Source: Pseudorhodoferax sp. Leaf265
Lineage (GTDB): Bacteria > Pseudomonadota > Gammaproteobacteria > Burkholderiales > Burkholderiaceae_C
Length of the DNA stretch: 64,000 bases
Direction: 5' to 3'
NCBI RefSeq assembly: GCF_001422365.1
Contig: NZ_LMMT01000001.1
Location: 125,193-189,192, forward strand
Part shown: positions 1-10,651 of the stretch, one piece after another
Layout: each line of letters opens with the position of its first letter
Numbering within the stretch: position 1 is the first letter of the stretch
Made by a program: the position numbers and the translations under genes
The notes under the pieces: model-generated
Told to the model about the DNA's origin: nothing
Database searches by the model: none
The model's input: the letters and a program-made list of their open reading frames with translations, nothing else

Positions 1-2
1 TG

Positions 3-2060
3 GATCCGTACGAAGACTGGCGCCTGCCCGTCGAGCGCCGCATCGACGACCTGGTGGCGCAGATGACGCTGGAGGAAAAGGCCGGCCTCATGCTGATCAA
101 CACCTTGAATGCAGGCGCCGGCGGCGCGCTGCCATCTGCCGCCGCCAACATGGTGCAGACGCAGAAGATGAGCCGCTTCGTGTTCCGCAGCGTGGTGCAG
201 ATCCCGGCGAGCGGGTCGCAGGTCACGCCCGAGCAGGCGGCGATGTCGCTGAACGCGGTGCAGGAGATGAGCGAGGCCACGCGCCTGGGCATCCCGGCGG
301 TGTTCAAGTCCAACGCCCGCAACCACTACGAGAAGGACCCACGCGTCGGCATCAACGAGGCCTCGGGCGCGTTCACGGAGTTTCCCAAGGAAGCCGGCAT
401 CGCCGCCGCCTCGCTCGGCGCGGGCGACATGTCGCTGGTCAAGGACTTCGCCACCGTCATGGGCGACGAATGGAAGTCCATCGGCCTGCGCGGCATGTAC
501 GGCTACATGGCCGACCTGTCCACCGAGCCGCGCTGGTACCGCGTGCACGAGACCTTCACCGAAGACGCCGACCTGAACGCCAACATCATGCGCACGCTGG
601 TGCAGACGCTGCAGGGCAGCAAGATCAAGGACGGCACCTCGGTCTCGCCCAGCTCGGCCGTGGCGCTCACGCTCAAGCATTTCCCGGGCGGCGGACCGCA
701 GGAGATGGGCCTCGATCCGCACTACGCGCACGGCAAGAACCAGATCTACCCGGGCGGCAACTTCGGCTACCACCTCAAGCCCTTCCTGGCCGCCATGGAG
801 GCTGGCGTCTCCGCCGTCATGCCCTACTACGGCGTGCCGATCAACGTGACCTACGAAGGCGTGACCTACGAGCAGACCGGCATGGCGTTCTCCAAGCAGA
901 TCGTCACCGACCTGCTGCGCGGCAAGCTGGGCTTCAAGGGCTATGTGAACTCGGACACCGGCATCATCAACGACCGCGCCTGGGGCCTGGAGATGAAGAC
1001 CGTGCCCGAGCGCGTGGCGGCGGCCATCAACGGCGGTACCGAGACCCTGTCGGGATTCAGCGAGAACAAGACCATCACCGACCTGGTGGCCGCCGGCCTC
1101 GTGAGCGAAGCCCGCGTGACGGAAGCCGCCCGCCGCCTGCTCAAGGAGCAGTTCCAGCTCGGCCTGTTCGAGAACCCGTATGTCGACCCGGCGCTGGCCA
1201 ACGCCATCATCGGCAAGGACGCGCACCGCGCCACCGGCATGGACATCCAGCGCAAGTCGGTCGTGCTGCTGCAGAACCAGGCGCAGGCCGATGGCAGCAA
1301 GACGCTGCCGCTCAAGGCCGGTGCCAAGGTCTACACCATGGGCCTGGCCAAGACCGACACCGACAAGTACGGCTACGCCGTGACCGATGGCGAAGCGCTG
1401 GTGGGCGGCGTGCGCCCGAGCGCCGCCGGCCACGACTACGCCGTGATCCGCGTGGAGGTGAACAACAACAAGCTGGTGCCCGGCAGCAACACGCGCGCCA
1501 CCAGCACCTACAAGAGCGACGATCCGGCCACCGGCGGCCGCATCAACCCCGCCACCGGCCGCAGCTGGGGCTACGACGACCGTTGCGTGAACAAGGCCGC
1601 CTACTCGGCCGAGGACGCCGCCAAGGCTTGCCTGGACAACGGCCTGACCTTCGGCGGCTCGTTCCCGTGGGAGAACGGCAAGATGTCGTTCACCGAGATG
1701 GCGGCCGCCGAGTCCTGGCAGATCTCGCCTTCGCTGGACCAGATCCAGGCGGTCATGAACGAGGTGGGCGCGAAAAAGACGGTGCTGGCGATCTACTTCC
1801 GCCAGCCCTACGTGCTGGACGACGCCAGCGGCCTGAAGGGCGCCGGTGCCATCGTGGCCGGCTTCGGCATCAGCAACACCGCGCTGCTGGACGTGCTGGG
1901 CGGCAAGGTGCTGGCCACCGGGGCGGCGGTCAAGCCGCAGGGCAAGCTGCCGTTCGCGCTGGCGAACAACTCCCAGGCCATCGTGAACAACCAGCCTGAC
2001 GTGCCGGGCTACCCGGCGGCGGACACGCTGTTCCCCTACGGGTTCGGTCTGACGTACTGA
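3..2060 (+). CDS. Glycoside hydrolase family 3 (beta-glucosidase type), 5' truncated
   Basis: The reading frame is already open at the window edge. GH3-typical residues (RIDDLVAQMTLEEK) precede the first internal start at 54, so the true start and any signal peptide lie outside. Counting from base 54, the GH3 KHFPGG motif is near residue 208 and the catalytic nucleophile is Asp301 in NSDTG. The C-terminal GH3 domain ends with FPYGFGLTY, the usual family terminus. Enzymes of this family remove terminal beta-linked glucose or xylose from oligosaccharides. The next gene is a GH2 lipoprotein on the same strand 120 bp downstream, so the two probably act together on an extracellular glycan. The exact substrate cannot be read from sequence. 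Confidence 0.9.
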   Translation, partial: DPYEDWRLPVERRIDDLVAQMTLEEKAGLMLINTLNAGAGGALPSAAANMVQTQKMSRFVFRSVVQIPASGSQVTPEQAAMSLNAVQEMSEATRLGIPAVFKSNARNHYEKDPRVGINEASGAFTEFPKEAGIAAASLGAGDMSLVKDFATVMGDEWKSIGLRGMYGYMADLSTEPRWYRVHETFTEDADLNANIMRTLVQTLQGSKIKDGTSVSPSSAVALTLKHFPGGGPQEMGLDPHYAHGKNQIYPGGNFGYHLKPFLAAMEAGVSAVMPYYGVPINVTYEGVTYEQTGMAFSKQIVTDLLRGKLGFKGYVNSDTGIINDRAWGLEMKTVPERVAAAINGGTETLSGFSENKTITDLVAAGLVSEARVTEAARRLLKEQFQLGLFENPYVDPALANAIIGKDAHRATGMDIQRKSVVLLQNQAQADGSKTLPLKAGAKVYTMGLAKTDTDKYGYAVTDGEALVGGVRPSAAGHDYAVIRVEVNNNKLVPGSNTRATSTYKSDDPATGGRINPATGRSWGYDDRCVNKAAYSAEDAAKACLDNGLTFGGSFPWENGKMSFTEMAAAESWQISPSLDQIQAVMNEVGAKKTVLAIYFRQPYVLDDASGLKGAGAIVAGFGISNTALLDVLGGKVLATGAAVKPQGKLPFALANNSQAIVNNQPDVPGYPAADTLFPYGFGLTY

Positions 2061-2180
2061 CCCACCGCGCGCCCCCCATGGCGCGCCCGACGGCGCGCAG
2101 GGCATCCCCGTGCGCGGCCGGCGCGCCGCGCAGCCCTGCGCCACTTTTTCCAGCTTCCGAGACAACGAGAGGAGACCCCC

Positions 2181-4937
2181 ATGCACCAGCACGCGCTGCA
2201 CCCCATCGCCAAAGCCATCCTCGTCGCATCGCTGACCGCCGCACTCGCGGTCGGGTGCGGCGGCGGCGGAGACGACCCGGCCGCACCGGCGGCCACCATC
2301 GACCAGGTCCGCACCGTGACCGACCTGACCAGGAACTGGCGCTTCGTCCTCGACGACAGCCTCACCGACGACCAGGCCCTGGGCGCCAACACCTCCAACT
2401 GGTCGTCGGTCAGCCTGCCGCACACCTGGAACGCGGGCGATGCGGCGACCACGGCCCAATCCACGCCGTCCACACCGGAGTACCTGCGCAGCGTGGGCTG
2501 GTACCAGTTGGACTTCGACGCCGGTCCACAGACCGGCGGTACCCGTTGGTTGCAGTTCGATGCGGCCAGCATCACGGCCGACGTCTGGCTCAACGGCGTC
2601 AAGCTGGGCCAGCACCGCGGCGCGTTCACGGCCTTCCGCTTCGACGTCACCAACCTGTTGAAGCCCGGACGCAACGTGCTGGTCGTCAAGACCGACAACC
2701 GGCGCGCCACGCGCGACGGCGAAGCCAACGCCATCGCCCCGCTGAGCGGCGACTTCAACATGTCCGGCGGCCTGTACCGTGGCGTCTCGCTGGTCTCCAC
2801 GCCGAACAAGGCCCACATCGCGCTGGGCGACCTAGGCGGGCCGGGCATCTACGCGCGGACCGCGTCCGTCTCCGGCACCAGCGCCGTGGTGAACGTGGCG
2901 ACCAAGCTGGAGAACGCCCTCGCGGCGGCGGGCAGCTACACGGTGACGGCCTCGCTGCTCGACGCGGAAGGCAAGACGGTCAAGCAATCGGTCTCCAGCG
3001 CCGTGGCGCTGCGGCCTGGCGAGAAGGCCACCGTGAGCCAGGATCTCAACGTCGCCGATGTGCGCCTGTGGCAGGGCCTGGCGGATCCCTACCTGCACAA
3101 GCTGGTCGTCGAGCTCAAGGATGGCGCTGGCACTTCCATCGACAAGGTGGTGCGCGACTTCGGCGTGCGCGAGATGCGCTTCGATCCGAACAACGGCTTC
3201 TTCCTGAACGGCCGCAGCGTGCCGCTGCATGGCGTGAACATGCACCAGGACACGCTCGGCAAGGCCTGGGCCGTGTCGCATGAGGACATCGACCGGTCCT
3301 TCGAACTCATCAAGGAGGTGGGCGCCAACACGCTGCGCATGGCCCACTACCCGCATTCGGACTACGCGGTGGCGCAGGCCGACAAGCTCGGCCTGGTGGT
3401 GATGGCCGAACTGCCGTACGTGAACTCCTCCGCCATCGGCGGCCGCACGGTGGACCCGGAGACCACCGGCTTCGCCGAGAACGCGCGCGAGCAACTGCGT
3501 GAACTGATCCGGCAGAAGTACAACAACGCCTCGCTGGGCATCTGGTCTGTCGGCAACGAAGTGCAGGGCGGCGACGACAGCCAGAACAACGTGCGGGCCA
3601 TGTTCAAGAGCCTGCACGACACGGCCAAGGCCGAAGACCCGGGCCGCCTCACCACGCTGGCCAACCAGATCAACCGCAGCGGCGACGTGATCCGCCCGGA
3701 CGCCATCACGCTGACGGGCGTGACCGACAGCTTCAGCGTCAACCGCTACTTCCAGTGGTACTACGGCCAGTCGGAGACGCAGCTGGGCGAGAACCTCGAC
3801 CAGATCCACGCCGCCAGCCCCACGCAGCCGATCGGGGTCACCGAGTACGGCGCCGGCAGCGGCCTGACCCACCACACCGACAACGTGCGCGGCGGCCGCG
3901 TCTGCTCCAGCGACACCAGCGGCGCCACGCGCATCTGCTACCAGCCCGAGGGCTATGCCAACTACGTGCACGAGAAGGCGTACGAGCAGATGGTGCAGCG
4001 CCCCTACCTGATGGGCACCTGGATCTGGAACATGTTCGACTTCGGCTCGGGCAACCGGCACGAGGGCGACATCGGCCAGACCAACACCAAGGGCATCGTG
4101 ACCTTCGGCCGCGACGTGAAGAAGGACGTCTTCTTCTTCTACAAGGCCAACTGGTCGCAGGCGCCCGTCACCTACATCGCCGAGCGGCGCCACACGGACC
4201 GCGTCTACAAGACCGCCCAGGTCAAGGTGTACAGCAACGCGGCCTCCGTCGCGCTGCGCGTCAACGGCGTTGAGGTGGCGCGCAAGACGGCGGCCGAGTG
4301 CCCCGTCAAGGTCTGCAACTTCGGCGAGGTCGCGCTGGCCGCGGGGGTCAACACCATCACGGCGGTCGGCACGCACGGCAGCGAGACGGTTTCGGACTTC
4401 GTCAACTGGAATCTGCCGGCCAAGAACGCGACCAATGTCTACATCGCCGCCGGGCAGCTGACGAGCGGCCTCGTGTCCAGCGACCCGCTGCTGGGCAACA
4501 ACGTCTACGGCTCGGACAACTACTTCCTGAACGGCGACCTGCCGCCGCTGTCGGGCCGCAGCAACGTGGGCCTGTCGGCCGCCATCGCGATCAACGGCCT
4601 GGGCACCACGACCATCCCCGAGAAGGGCCGCGTCTGGGACATGTGGCGCGAAGGGACCGACTTCACCTACGAGATTCCGGTGGCCAACGGCAGCTACAAG
4701 GTGACCCTCGGCTTCCTGGAGCCCACGGTCACCGCCGCGGGTGCGCGCGTGTTCAACGTCAACGCCGAAGGTGCCACGGCCATCGCCAACATGGACATCT
4801 TCCAGAGCACAGGCGCGATCCGGACCGCGACGGCGCGCAGCTTCACGGCCACCGTCACCGACGGCAAGCTCACGCTGAACTTCGCCGGCGTGCAGGGCCG
4901 GGCCATCGTCTCCAACATCGCGGTGGAACGGCAGTAG
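2181..4937 (+). CDS. Glycoside hydrolase family 2 lipoprotein (beta-galactosidase/glucuronidase type)
   Basis: The 918-residue product starts with a lipoprotein signal peptide whose lipobox is AVGC, so it should be anchored in the outer membrane or face the periplasm. After it come the GH2 sugar-binding beta-sandwich (about 45-200), an Ig-like domain (about 205-310) and a TIM barrel. The acid/base is Glu460 in VGNE and the likely nucleophile is Glu555 in VTEYG. The C-terminal 150 residues look like a malectin-type carbohydrate-binding domain (WDMWREGTDFTYEI). The start is fixed by GAGGAGA ending about 5 nt upstream. GH2 members cleave beta-galactosides, mannosides or glucuronides, and the specificity here is unknown. 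It follows the GH3 gene, with which it may share a transcript. Confidence 0.9.
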   Translation: MHQHALHPIAKAILVASLTAALAVGCGGGGDDPAAPAATIDQVRTVTDLTRNWRFVLDDSLTDDQALGANTSNWSSVSLPHTWNAGDAATTAQSTPSTPEYLRSVGWYQLDFDAGPQTGGTRWLQFDAASITADVWLNGVKLGQHRGAFTAFRFDVTNLLKPGRNVLVVKTDNRRATRDGEANAIAPLSGDFNMSGGLYRGVSLVSTPNKAHIALGDLGGPGIYARTASVSGTSAVVNVATKLENALAAAGSYTVTASLLDAEGKTVKQSVSSAVALRPGEKATVSQDLNVADVRLWQGLADPYLHKLVVELKDGAGTSIDKVVRDFGVREMRFDPNNGFFLNGRSVPLHGVNMHQDTLGKAWAVSHEDIDRSFELIKEVGANTLRMAHYPHSDYAVAQADKLGLVVMAELPYVNSSAIGGRTVDPETTGFAENAREQLRELIRQKYNNASLGIWSVGNEVQGGDDSQNNVRAMFKSLHDTAKAEDPGRLTTLANQINRSGDVIRPDAITLTGVTDSFSVNRYFQWYYGQSETQLGENLDQIHAASPTQPIGVTEYGAGSGLTHHTDNVRGGRVCSSDTSGATRICYQPEGYANYVHEKAYEQMVQRPYLMGTWIWNMFDFGSGNRHEGDIGQTNTKGIVTFGRDVKKDVFFFYKANWSQAPVTYIAERRHTDRVYKTAQVKVYSNAASVALRVNGVEVARKTAAECPVKVCNFGEVALAAGVNTITAVGTHGSETVSDFVNWNLPAKNATNVYIAAGQLTSGLVSSDPLLGNNVYGSDNYFLNGDLPPLSGRSNVGLSAAIAINGLGTTTIPEKGRVWDMWREGTDFTYEIPVANGSYKVTLGFLEPTVTAAGARVFNVNAEGATAIANMDIFQSTGAIRTATARSFTATVTDGKLTLNFAGVQGRAIVSNIAVERQ

Positions 4938-4944
4938 CGTGCAG

Positions 4945-4971
4945 GCGCGCGCCGGGATCCCCGGCGCGCGC
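4945..4971. terminator. Perfect 12-bp GC hairpin after the GH2 gene
   Basis: Arms at 4945-4956 and 4960-4971 are perfectly complementary with a 3-nt ATC loop, 8 nt after the GH2 stop. No T-run follows, so this is not a textbook intrinsic terminator. It may still stop or stabilise the transcript end. Confidence 0.4.
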
Positions 4972-5012
4972 GGACCAGCCCGGTCGTGCGGCCGCTCGCC
5001 GACAATGGCCGG

Positions 5013-5959
<947 letters not shown>

Positions 5960-5963
<4 letters not shown>

Positions 5964-6760
5964 CGACACAGAGCATCTGGCGCACGCCACAGATCTCCGG
6001 CCGCTGGTGGCCCGTGTTCCTGCGCAACCTGCTGGTCTGGCGCAAGCTGGCCATTCCGAGCCTGGTCGGCAACATCGCCGAGCCGCTGATGTGGCTGGTG
6101 GCCTTCGGCTACGGCATGGGCGCACTGGTCGGCCAGGTGCAGGTGGGCGGCGAGAAGGTGCCCTACATCCTGTTCCTGGCCTCGGGCTCGATCTGCATGA
6201 GCGCGATGAACGCGGCCTCGTTCGAGGCGCTGTACTCGGCCTTCTCGCGCATGCATGTGCAAAAGACCTGGGAGGGCATCATGAACGCGCCCGTGAACCT
6301 GGACAACCTGGTGCTGGCCGAGCTGCTCTGGGCCGCGTTCAAGTCCATCTTCACGGTCACGGCCATCCTGTGCGTGATGCTGGCCCTGGGCATCAGCCAC
6401 AGCCCCAAGCTGCTCGTGGCCCTGCCCGTGCTGCTCGTGGCCGGCATCATGTTCAGCGCCATCGCGCTGATCTTCAACGCACTGGCCAAGGGCTACGACT
6501 TCTTCACCTACTACTTCACGCTGGTGCTCACGCCCATGATGTTCCTGTCGGGCGTGTTCTTCCCGCGCGAGCAGCTGCCCGAGCTGGTGCGCCTGGTGTC
6601 CGACTGGTTGCCGCTGACGAACGCCGTGGAACTCGTGCGCCCGCTGTTCATGGACCGCTGGCCGGAGCATGCGCTGCGCCATGGCCTGGTGGTCGTGGTC
6701 TACGCGGTGGCGGCGTTCTGGGTGGCATTGGCGCTCACGCGCAAGCGCTTCAAGGCTTGA
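5960..6760 (+). CDS. ABC-2 type exporter permease, NodJ family
   Basis: The 266-residue integral membrane protein has about six hydrophobic segments and the ABC-2 permease landmarks: an N-terminal cytoplasmic stretch ending [21 protein letters not shown], and the conserved [12 protein letters not shown] loop between the last helices. It forms the transmembrane channel for the ATPase encoded immediately upstream, with a 4-bp ATGA overlap. Its stop codon overlaps a TTG start of the following regulator (TTGA), so three genes appear to be translated as one coupled unit. Substrate is unknown. Confidence 0.9.
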
Positions 6761-9363
6761 GCTCCACCCGACTGCCGCAAGACCTCGTCGAGCGCAGCGC
6801 GCTGCTCGCGCGCTGGCTGCCGCAGCGTGCGCGCACCTGCCATCTGCTGCTGGGCCCGGCCGGCAGCGGCAAGACCAACCTGGCGCTGCAATGGCGCGCT
6901 CGGCTGGTCGGCCTGGGCTTCGACGTGGCCTGGCTCCCCGTGGCGCCGCACGCCGAGGCCGACCAGCTGCTGGACGCGCTGCGCGCGGCCTGCATCACCC
7001 TTGCGCCCGAACTCGCCGAGCGCCTGCAGGGCCTGGACCGCCCGCCCGCGCATGGCGCATTCGCGGCCGCGCTGGTCCAGGCCGTCGCGCGGCACCGGCG
7101 CGAGGTGCTGCTCGTGGTCGACGGCTACCAGCATGTGGGCCACCACGCCGTGCACGCGCTGTTCCAGACGCTGCTGGACTACGCACCGGCCAACCTGCAC
7201 CTGCTGTTCGTTTCGCGCATGCTGCCGCCGCTTGCGCTCGAATCGCTGGCCGCTGCGGAGCAACTGCACCGCCTGGACGCCGACGACCTGCGCCTGGGCT
7301 TCGCCGAGACCTGGGCGCTGGCGCAGCGCGAGGTGCCCGGCATGCCGCCCGACCAGGTCCGCCGCCTGCACGCGGCCACCGGCGGCTGGGCCATGGGCGT
7401 GCGGATGGTGCTGGACCGTCCGGCCACAGACGCGGCGCCCTACTTCAACCAGGAGGTGCTGCCGCGGCTGGACGCCGAGAGCCTGCGCGTGCTCGTGCGC
7501 CTGGCACCTGCTTTGAGCTTCCACGAGGCCCTGGTGCGTGAACTCAGCGACGGCGGGGTCGCCCAGTCGCTGGCCGCCTTGCTGCGGCGCGAGCGCCTGT
7601 TCGTCGTGCCCGTGGACACCGGGGCGGGCGACGCGGGCTGGTGGCGCATCCACCCGATGTTCCGCGCGCTGCTGCTCGCGCGCTTCGGCCAGATGCCGCA
7701 GGAGTTGCAGCAGCGCACGCGGCGCCAGCTGGGCCAGTGGTTCGGCGCGCGCGGCATGCTGCGCGAGGCCGTGGAGCAACTGGTGGCGGCTGGCGATGGC
7801 GCGTTGGCGGCCGACGCCGTCGAGCAGCAGGCACGCACGCTGTTCCTGCAGGGCGATCTGCAGCGCCTGGCCCGTGCGCTGGCCGCATTGCCCGAGGCCA
7901 GCCTGCGCGGGCGGCCTGCGCTCGCGCTGTGGCAGGCCTGGTCGCAGCTGTGCTATCGGCGCTTTGCCGCCTGCCGCGAGACCATCGCCCGCATCGCGCA
8001 GAGCGCCGCCGACGCGTCGCAGCGCGCCCACCTGTGCCTGCTGCGCTTTTCGCTGGCCCTGCAGCACGACGATCTCGATGCCGCGCAGATGCTGTTGCCG
8101 GAACTGCTGGAGCTGCCGCAGGGCAGCGATGCCGTGCTGCACGGTGGCCGGCGGCATCTGCTGGCCTGGTACTTCTCGCACCTGGGCCTGGCCGACGAGG
8201 CTCGCGAGCGCCTGCAAGGTCCGGCCCACTACCTGGACGATGGCCGCCTGCTCATGGACTCGTGCTTCGGCGCCGGCATGGCGCCCGTGATGCACGGCAT
8301 GAGCTTGCTGCACGAGGGCCGGTACCGGGCCGCCGAGTCCTGCCTGCGCGGCGCGCTGGCGCAGGCGCAGGCCGCGCTCGGGCCGCACAGCGAGGCCGCG
8401 AGCAACGCCGCCGGCCTGCTCTGCGAGGTGCTCTACGAGGTCGGCGACCATGCCGGCCTGCACGCGCTGCTGGCAGGCCACGCGGCGGCCATCGAACGGC
8501 TCGCGCTGCCGGATGCCCAGTTGAGTGCCGCGCTGGCGGCGAGCCGCCTGCACGCCAGCACCGGCGCGCTGGGCCAGGCCCAGGCGGCGCTGGACCGGCT
8601 CGAGGAAGCGGCCCGCGCACGCCACATGCCGCGCATCGCGGCCGTGCTGCTGCACGAGCGCCTGCGCCTGTGCCTGTGCCTGCGCGGCAACGCCATCGAC
8701 GCGGCCCGCGCCCATCTGCAAGAACTCGACGCGCTGGCCGGGCACGCCGACGCCGCACACAGCCTGGCCGCGCAACGCATCGCGCAATGGGCACAGCTGG
8801 CCCAGGCCCGCTGGCATCTGCACCAGTTGCAGGACGAGGCCGCGCTGGCGCAGCTGCACGCCTTGCAGGCCAGCGCGCAGCCGGACGGCTGGCTGGGCTT
8901 GCAGGCCGGCGCGCTCGCCGCCATGGCCAGCCGGCGCAGCGGCCAGCCCCATGCGGCACTGCGCGGGGCGCTGCAGGTGCTGCAGCAGGCGCAGGCCATG
9001 GGCCTGCTCTGGAGCCTGCGCGACCTGGGAGCGGACTGCATGCAACTGGTGCGCCAGTTGCAGGGCGGCGGCGACCCGCTGCTCGATCTCTACGCCGAGC
9101 GCCTGCTGCAGGGCACCGATCTGCCGCCCACGACCGAAGCCGCGCGTGCGCCGGCCATGCTCAGCGCGCGCGAGCAGCAGATCCTGCAGCTGCTGGTGCA
9201 CGACCTGCCCAACCGGCGCATCGCCCAGGCCTTGGGCGTGTCGACCGAAACCGTGCGCTGGCACCTCAAGAACATCTTCGCCAAGCTCGCGGTGCTGCGC
9301 CGCCAGGACGCCATCGTGGCCGCACGCAGCATGGGCATCCAGCCGGCCGTGCTGGCGTCGTAG
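6757..9363 (+). CDS. MalT-type LuxR transcriptional regulator with NTPase domain
   Basis: The 868-residue product has a signal-transduction ATPase module at the N-terminus (Walker A GPAGSGKT, residues 33-40; Walker B-like LLVVDGY), a long helical, TPR-like middle, and a C-terminal LuxR helix-turn-helix (LSAREQQILQLLV ... VSTETVRWHLKNIFAKL). This is the MalT/LAL architecture, in which ligand and ATP binding drive oligomerisation and activation. The TTG at 6757 is chosen because it overlaps the permease stop and because the conserved RLPQDLVER segment begins four residues later. No other start lies before the Walker A motif. Likely targets are the flanking exporter and/or the monooxygenase operon 121 bp downstream (inference). 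Confidence 0.85.
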   Translation: MSSTRLPQDLVERSALLARWLPQRARTCHLLLGPAGSGKTNLALQWRARLVGLGFDVAWLPVAPHAEADQLLDALRAACITLAPELAERLQGLDRPPAHGAFAAALVQAVARHRREVLLVVDGYQHVGHHAVHALFQTLLDYAPANLHLLFVSRMLPPLALESLAAAEQLHRLDADDLRLGFAETWALAQREVPGMPPDQVRRLHAATGGWAMGVRMVLDRPATDAAPYFNQEVLPRLDAESLRVLVRLAPALSFHEALVRELSDGGVAQSLAALLRRERLFVVPVDTGAGDAGWWRIHPMFRALLLARFGQMPQELQQRTRRQLGQWFGARGMLREAVEQLVAAGDGALAADAVEQQARTLFLQGDLQRLARALAALPEASLRGRPALALWQAWSQLCYRRFAACRETIARIAQSAADASQRAHLCLLRFSLALQHDDLDAAQMLLPELLELPQGSDAVLHGGRRHLLAWYFSHLGLADEARERLQGPAHYLDDGRLLMDSCFGAGMAPVMHGMSLLHEGRYRAAESCLRGALAQAQAALGPHSEAASNAAGLLCEVLYEVGDHAGLHALLAGHAAAIERLALPDAQLSAALAASRLHASTGALGQAQAALDRLEEAARARHMPRIAAVLLHERLRLCLCLRGNAIDAARAHLQELDALAGHADAAHSLAAQRIAQWAQLAQARWHLHQLQDEAALAQLHALQASAQPDGWLGLQAGALAAMASRRSGQPHAALRGALQVLQQAQAMGLLWSLRDLGADCMQLVRQLQGGGDPLLDLYAERLLQGTDLPPTTEAARAPAMLSAREQQILQLLVHDLPNRRIAQALGVSTETVRWHLKNIFAKLAVLRRQDAIVAARSMGIQPAVLAS

Positions 9364-9484
9364 ACCTATCGCAAACCCCAGCCACCCGCAAATGGGTGGG
9401 CAAGCACACCCCACGCCCCCGGAACATGCGCCACAGACCGGGCGAACGGACGCCCGGCCGACCATCCCAACACCAGGAGACTCC

Positions 9485-10651
9485 ATGCCGCAACGCCTCA
9501 AATTCGGCGCTTTCGTCGCCCCCATGCACAAGCCGGGCATCAACCCGACGCTGGCCATGCGCCAGGACCTGCAACTCATGGAGCAAATGGACCAGCTGGG
9601 CTACGACGAGGCCTGGATCGGCGAGCACCACAGTGCCGGCACCGAGATCATCGCTTCGCCCGAGATCTTCATCGCCGCCGCGGCCGAGCGCACCAAACAC
9701 ATCCGCCTCGGCACCGGCGTGACCTCCATCGCGTACCACAACCCGCTGTGGGTGGCCGACCGCATGGTGCAGCTGGACCACATGACGCGTGGCCGCGTGA
9801 TGCTGGGCGTGGGCCCGGGCTCGCTGCCGACCGACTCGGCCATGATTGGTCTGAACCCGACCGACACGCGCGAGCTGCTCAGTGAGAACCTGGAGATCAT
9901 CGTGCGGCTGCTGCGCGGCGAGACCGTCAACGCGCAGACCAAGACGCACAAGCTCATCGACGCCAAGCTGCAGCTGCGGCCCTACTCCGAGCAGCTGGAG
10001 ATCGCCGTGGCGGCCGTGGCCTCGCCGACCGGCCCGCGCCTGGCCGGCACCTACGGCCTGGGCCTGCTCTCGATCGGTGCCACGCTGAACGCCGACGGCT
10101 TCGACGCGCTGGCCCACCACTGGAAGGTGGCCAGCGAGCGCGCCGACCACTTCGGCCAGACCATCGACCGCAGCAAGTGGCGCCTGGTCAGCATGTTCCA
10201 CCTGGCCGAGACCGAGAAGCAGGCCCGCGAAGAGGTGCGCTACGGCATCGAGTTCTGGTTCCGCTACTTCCAGGAGGTGGCGGCCTTCCCGCAGATGGCG
10301 GTGTCGGGCAACACCATCGACCAGATGATCGACTTCGTGACCGAGGCCAAGGTCGGCGTGATCGGCACGGCCGCGCAGGCCCGCGCGCACATCCAGCGCC
10401 TGGTGGACCAGTCCGGCGGCTTCGGTTCCATGCTGATGATGATGCACAACTGGGCCAGCCCGGCCGACACCTACCAGTCGCTGGAGATCATGGCACGCGA
10501 CGTGATGCCGCATTTCCAGGGCCACGCGCAGCCGACGCTGGACGCGGCCGAGCGCGCGCGCAGGACGCGCGAAGGCCACGCCGCCGCGCAGATGCAGGCC
10601 GTCGAGCACATGACGAAGAAGTACGAAGCGGAGCTGCGGGGAAAAAAGTGA
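9485..10651 (+). CDS. LLM-class flavin-dependent monooxygenase (bacterial luciferase family)
   Basis: The 388-residue product has the luciferase-like TIM barrel with EAWIGEHHS near the N-terminus and the GVGPGSLPTD loop typical of the limonene monooxygenase/alkanal monooxygenase branch. These enzymes use reduced FMN and oxygen supplied from a separate reductase. A strong ribosome site (CAGGAGA) lies about 5 nt before the start. Its stop codon overlaps the start of a flavin reductase gene, which gives the complete two-component pair. The organic substrate is not predictable. The upstream MalT-type regulator is a plausible controller. Confidence 0.9.
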   Translation: MPQRLKFGAFVAPMHKPGINPTLAMRQDLQLMEQMDQLGYDEAWIGEHHSAGTEIIASPEIFIAAAAERTKHIRLGTGVTSIAYHNPLWVADRMVQLDHMTRGRVMLGVGPGSLPTDSAMIGLNPTDTRELLSENLEIIVRLLRGETVNAQTKTHKLIDAKLQLRPYSEQLEIAVAAVASPTGPRLAGTYGLGLLSIGATLNADGFDALAHHWKVASERADHFGQTIDRSKWRLVSMFHLAETEKQAREEVRYGIEFWFRYFQEVAAFPQMAVSGNTIDQMIDFVTEAKVGVIGTAAQARAHIQRLVDQSGGFGSMLMMMHNWASPADTYQSLEIMARDVMPHFQGHAQPTLDAAERARRTREGHAAAQMQAVEHMTKKYEAELRGKK

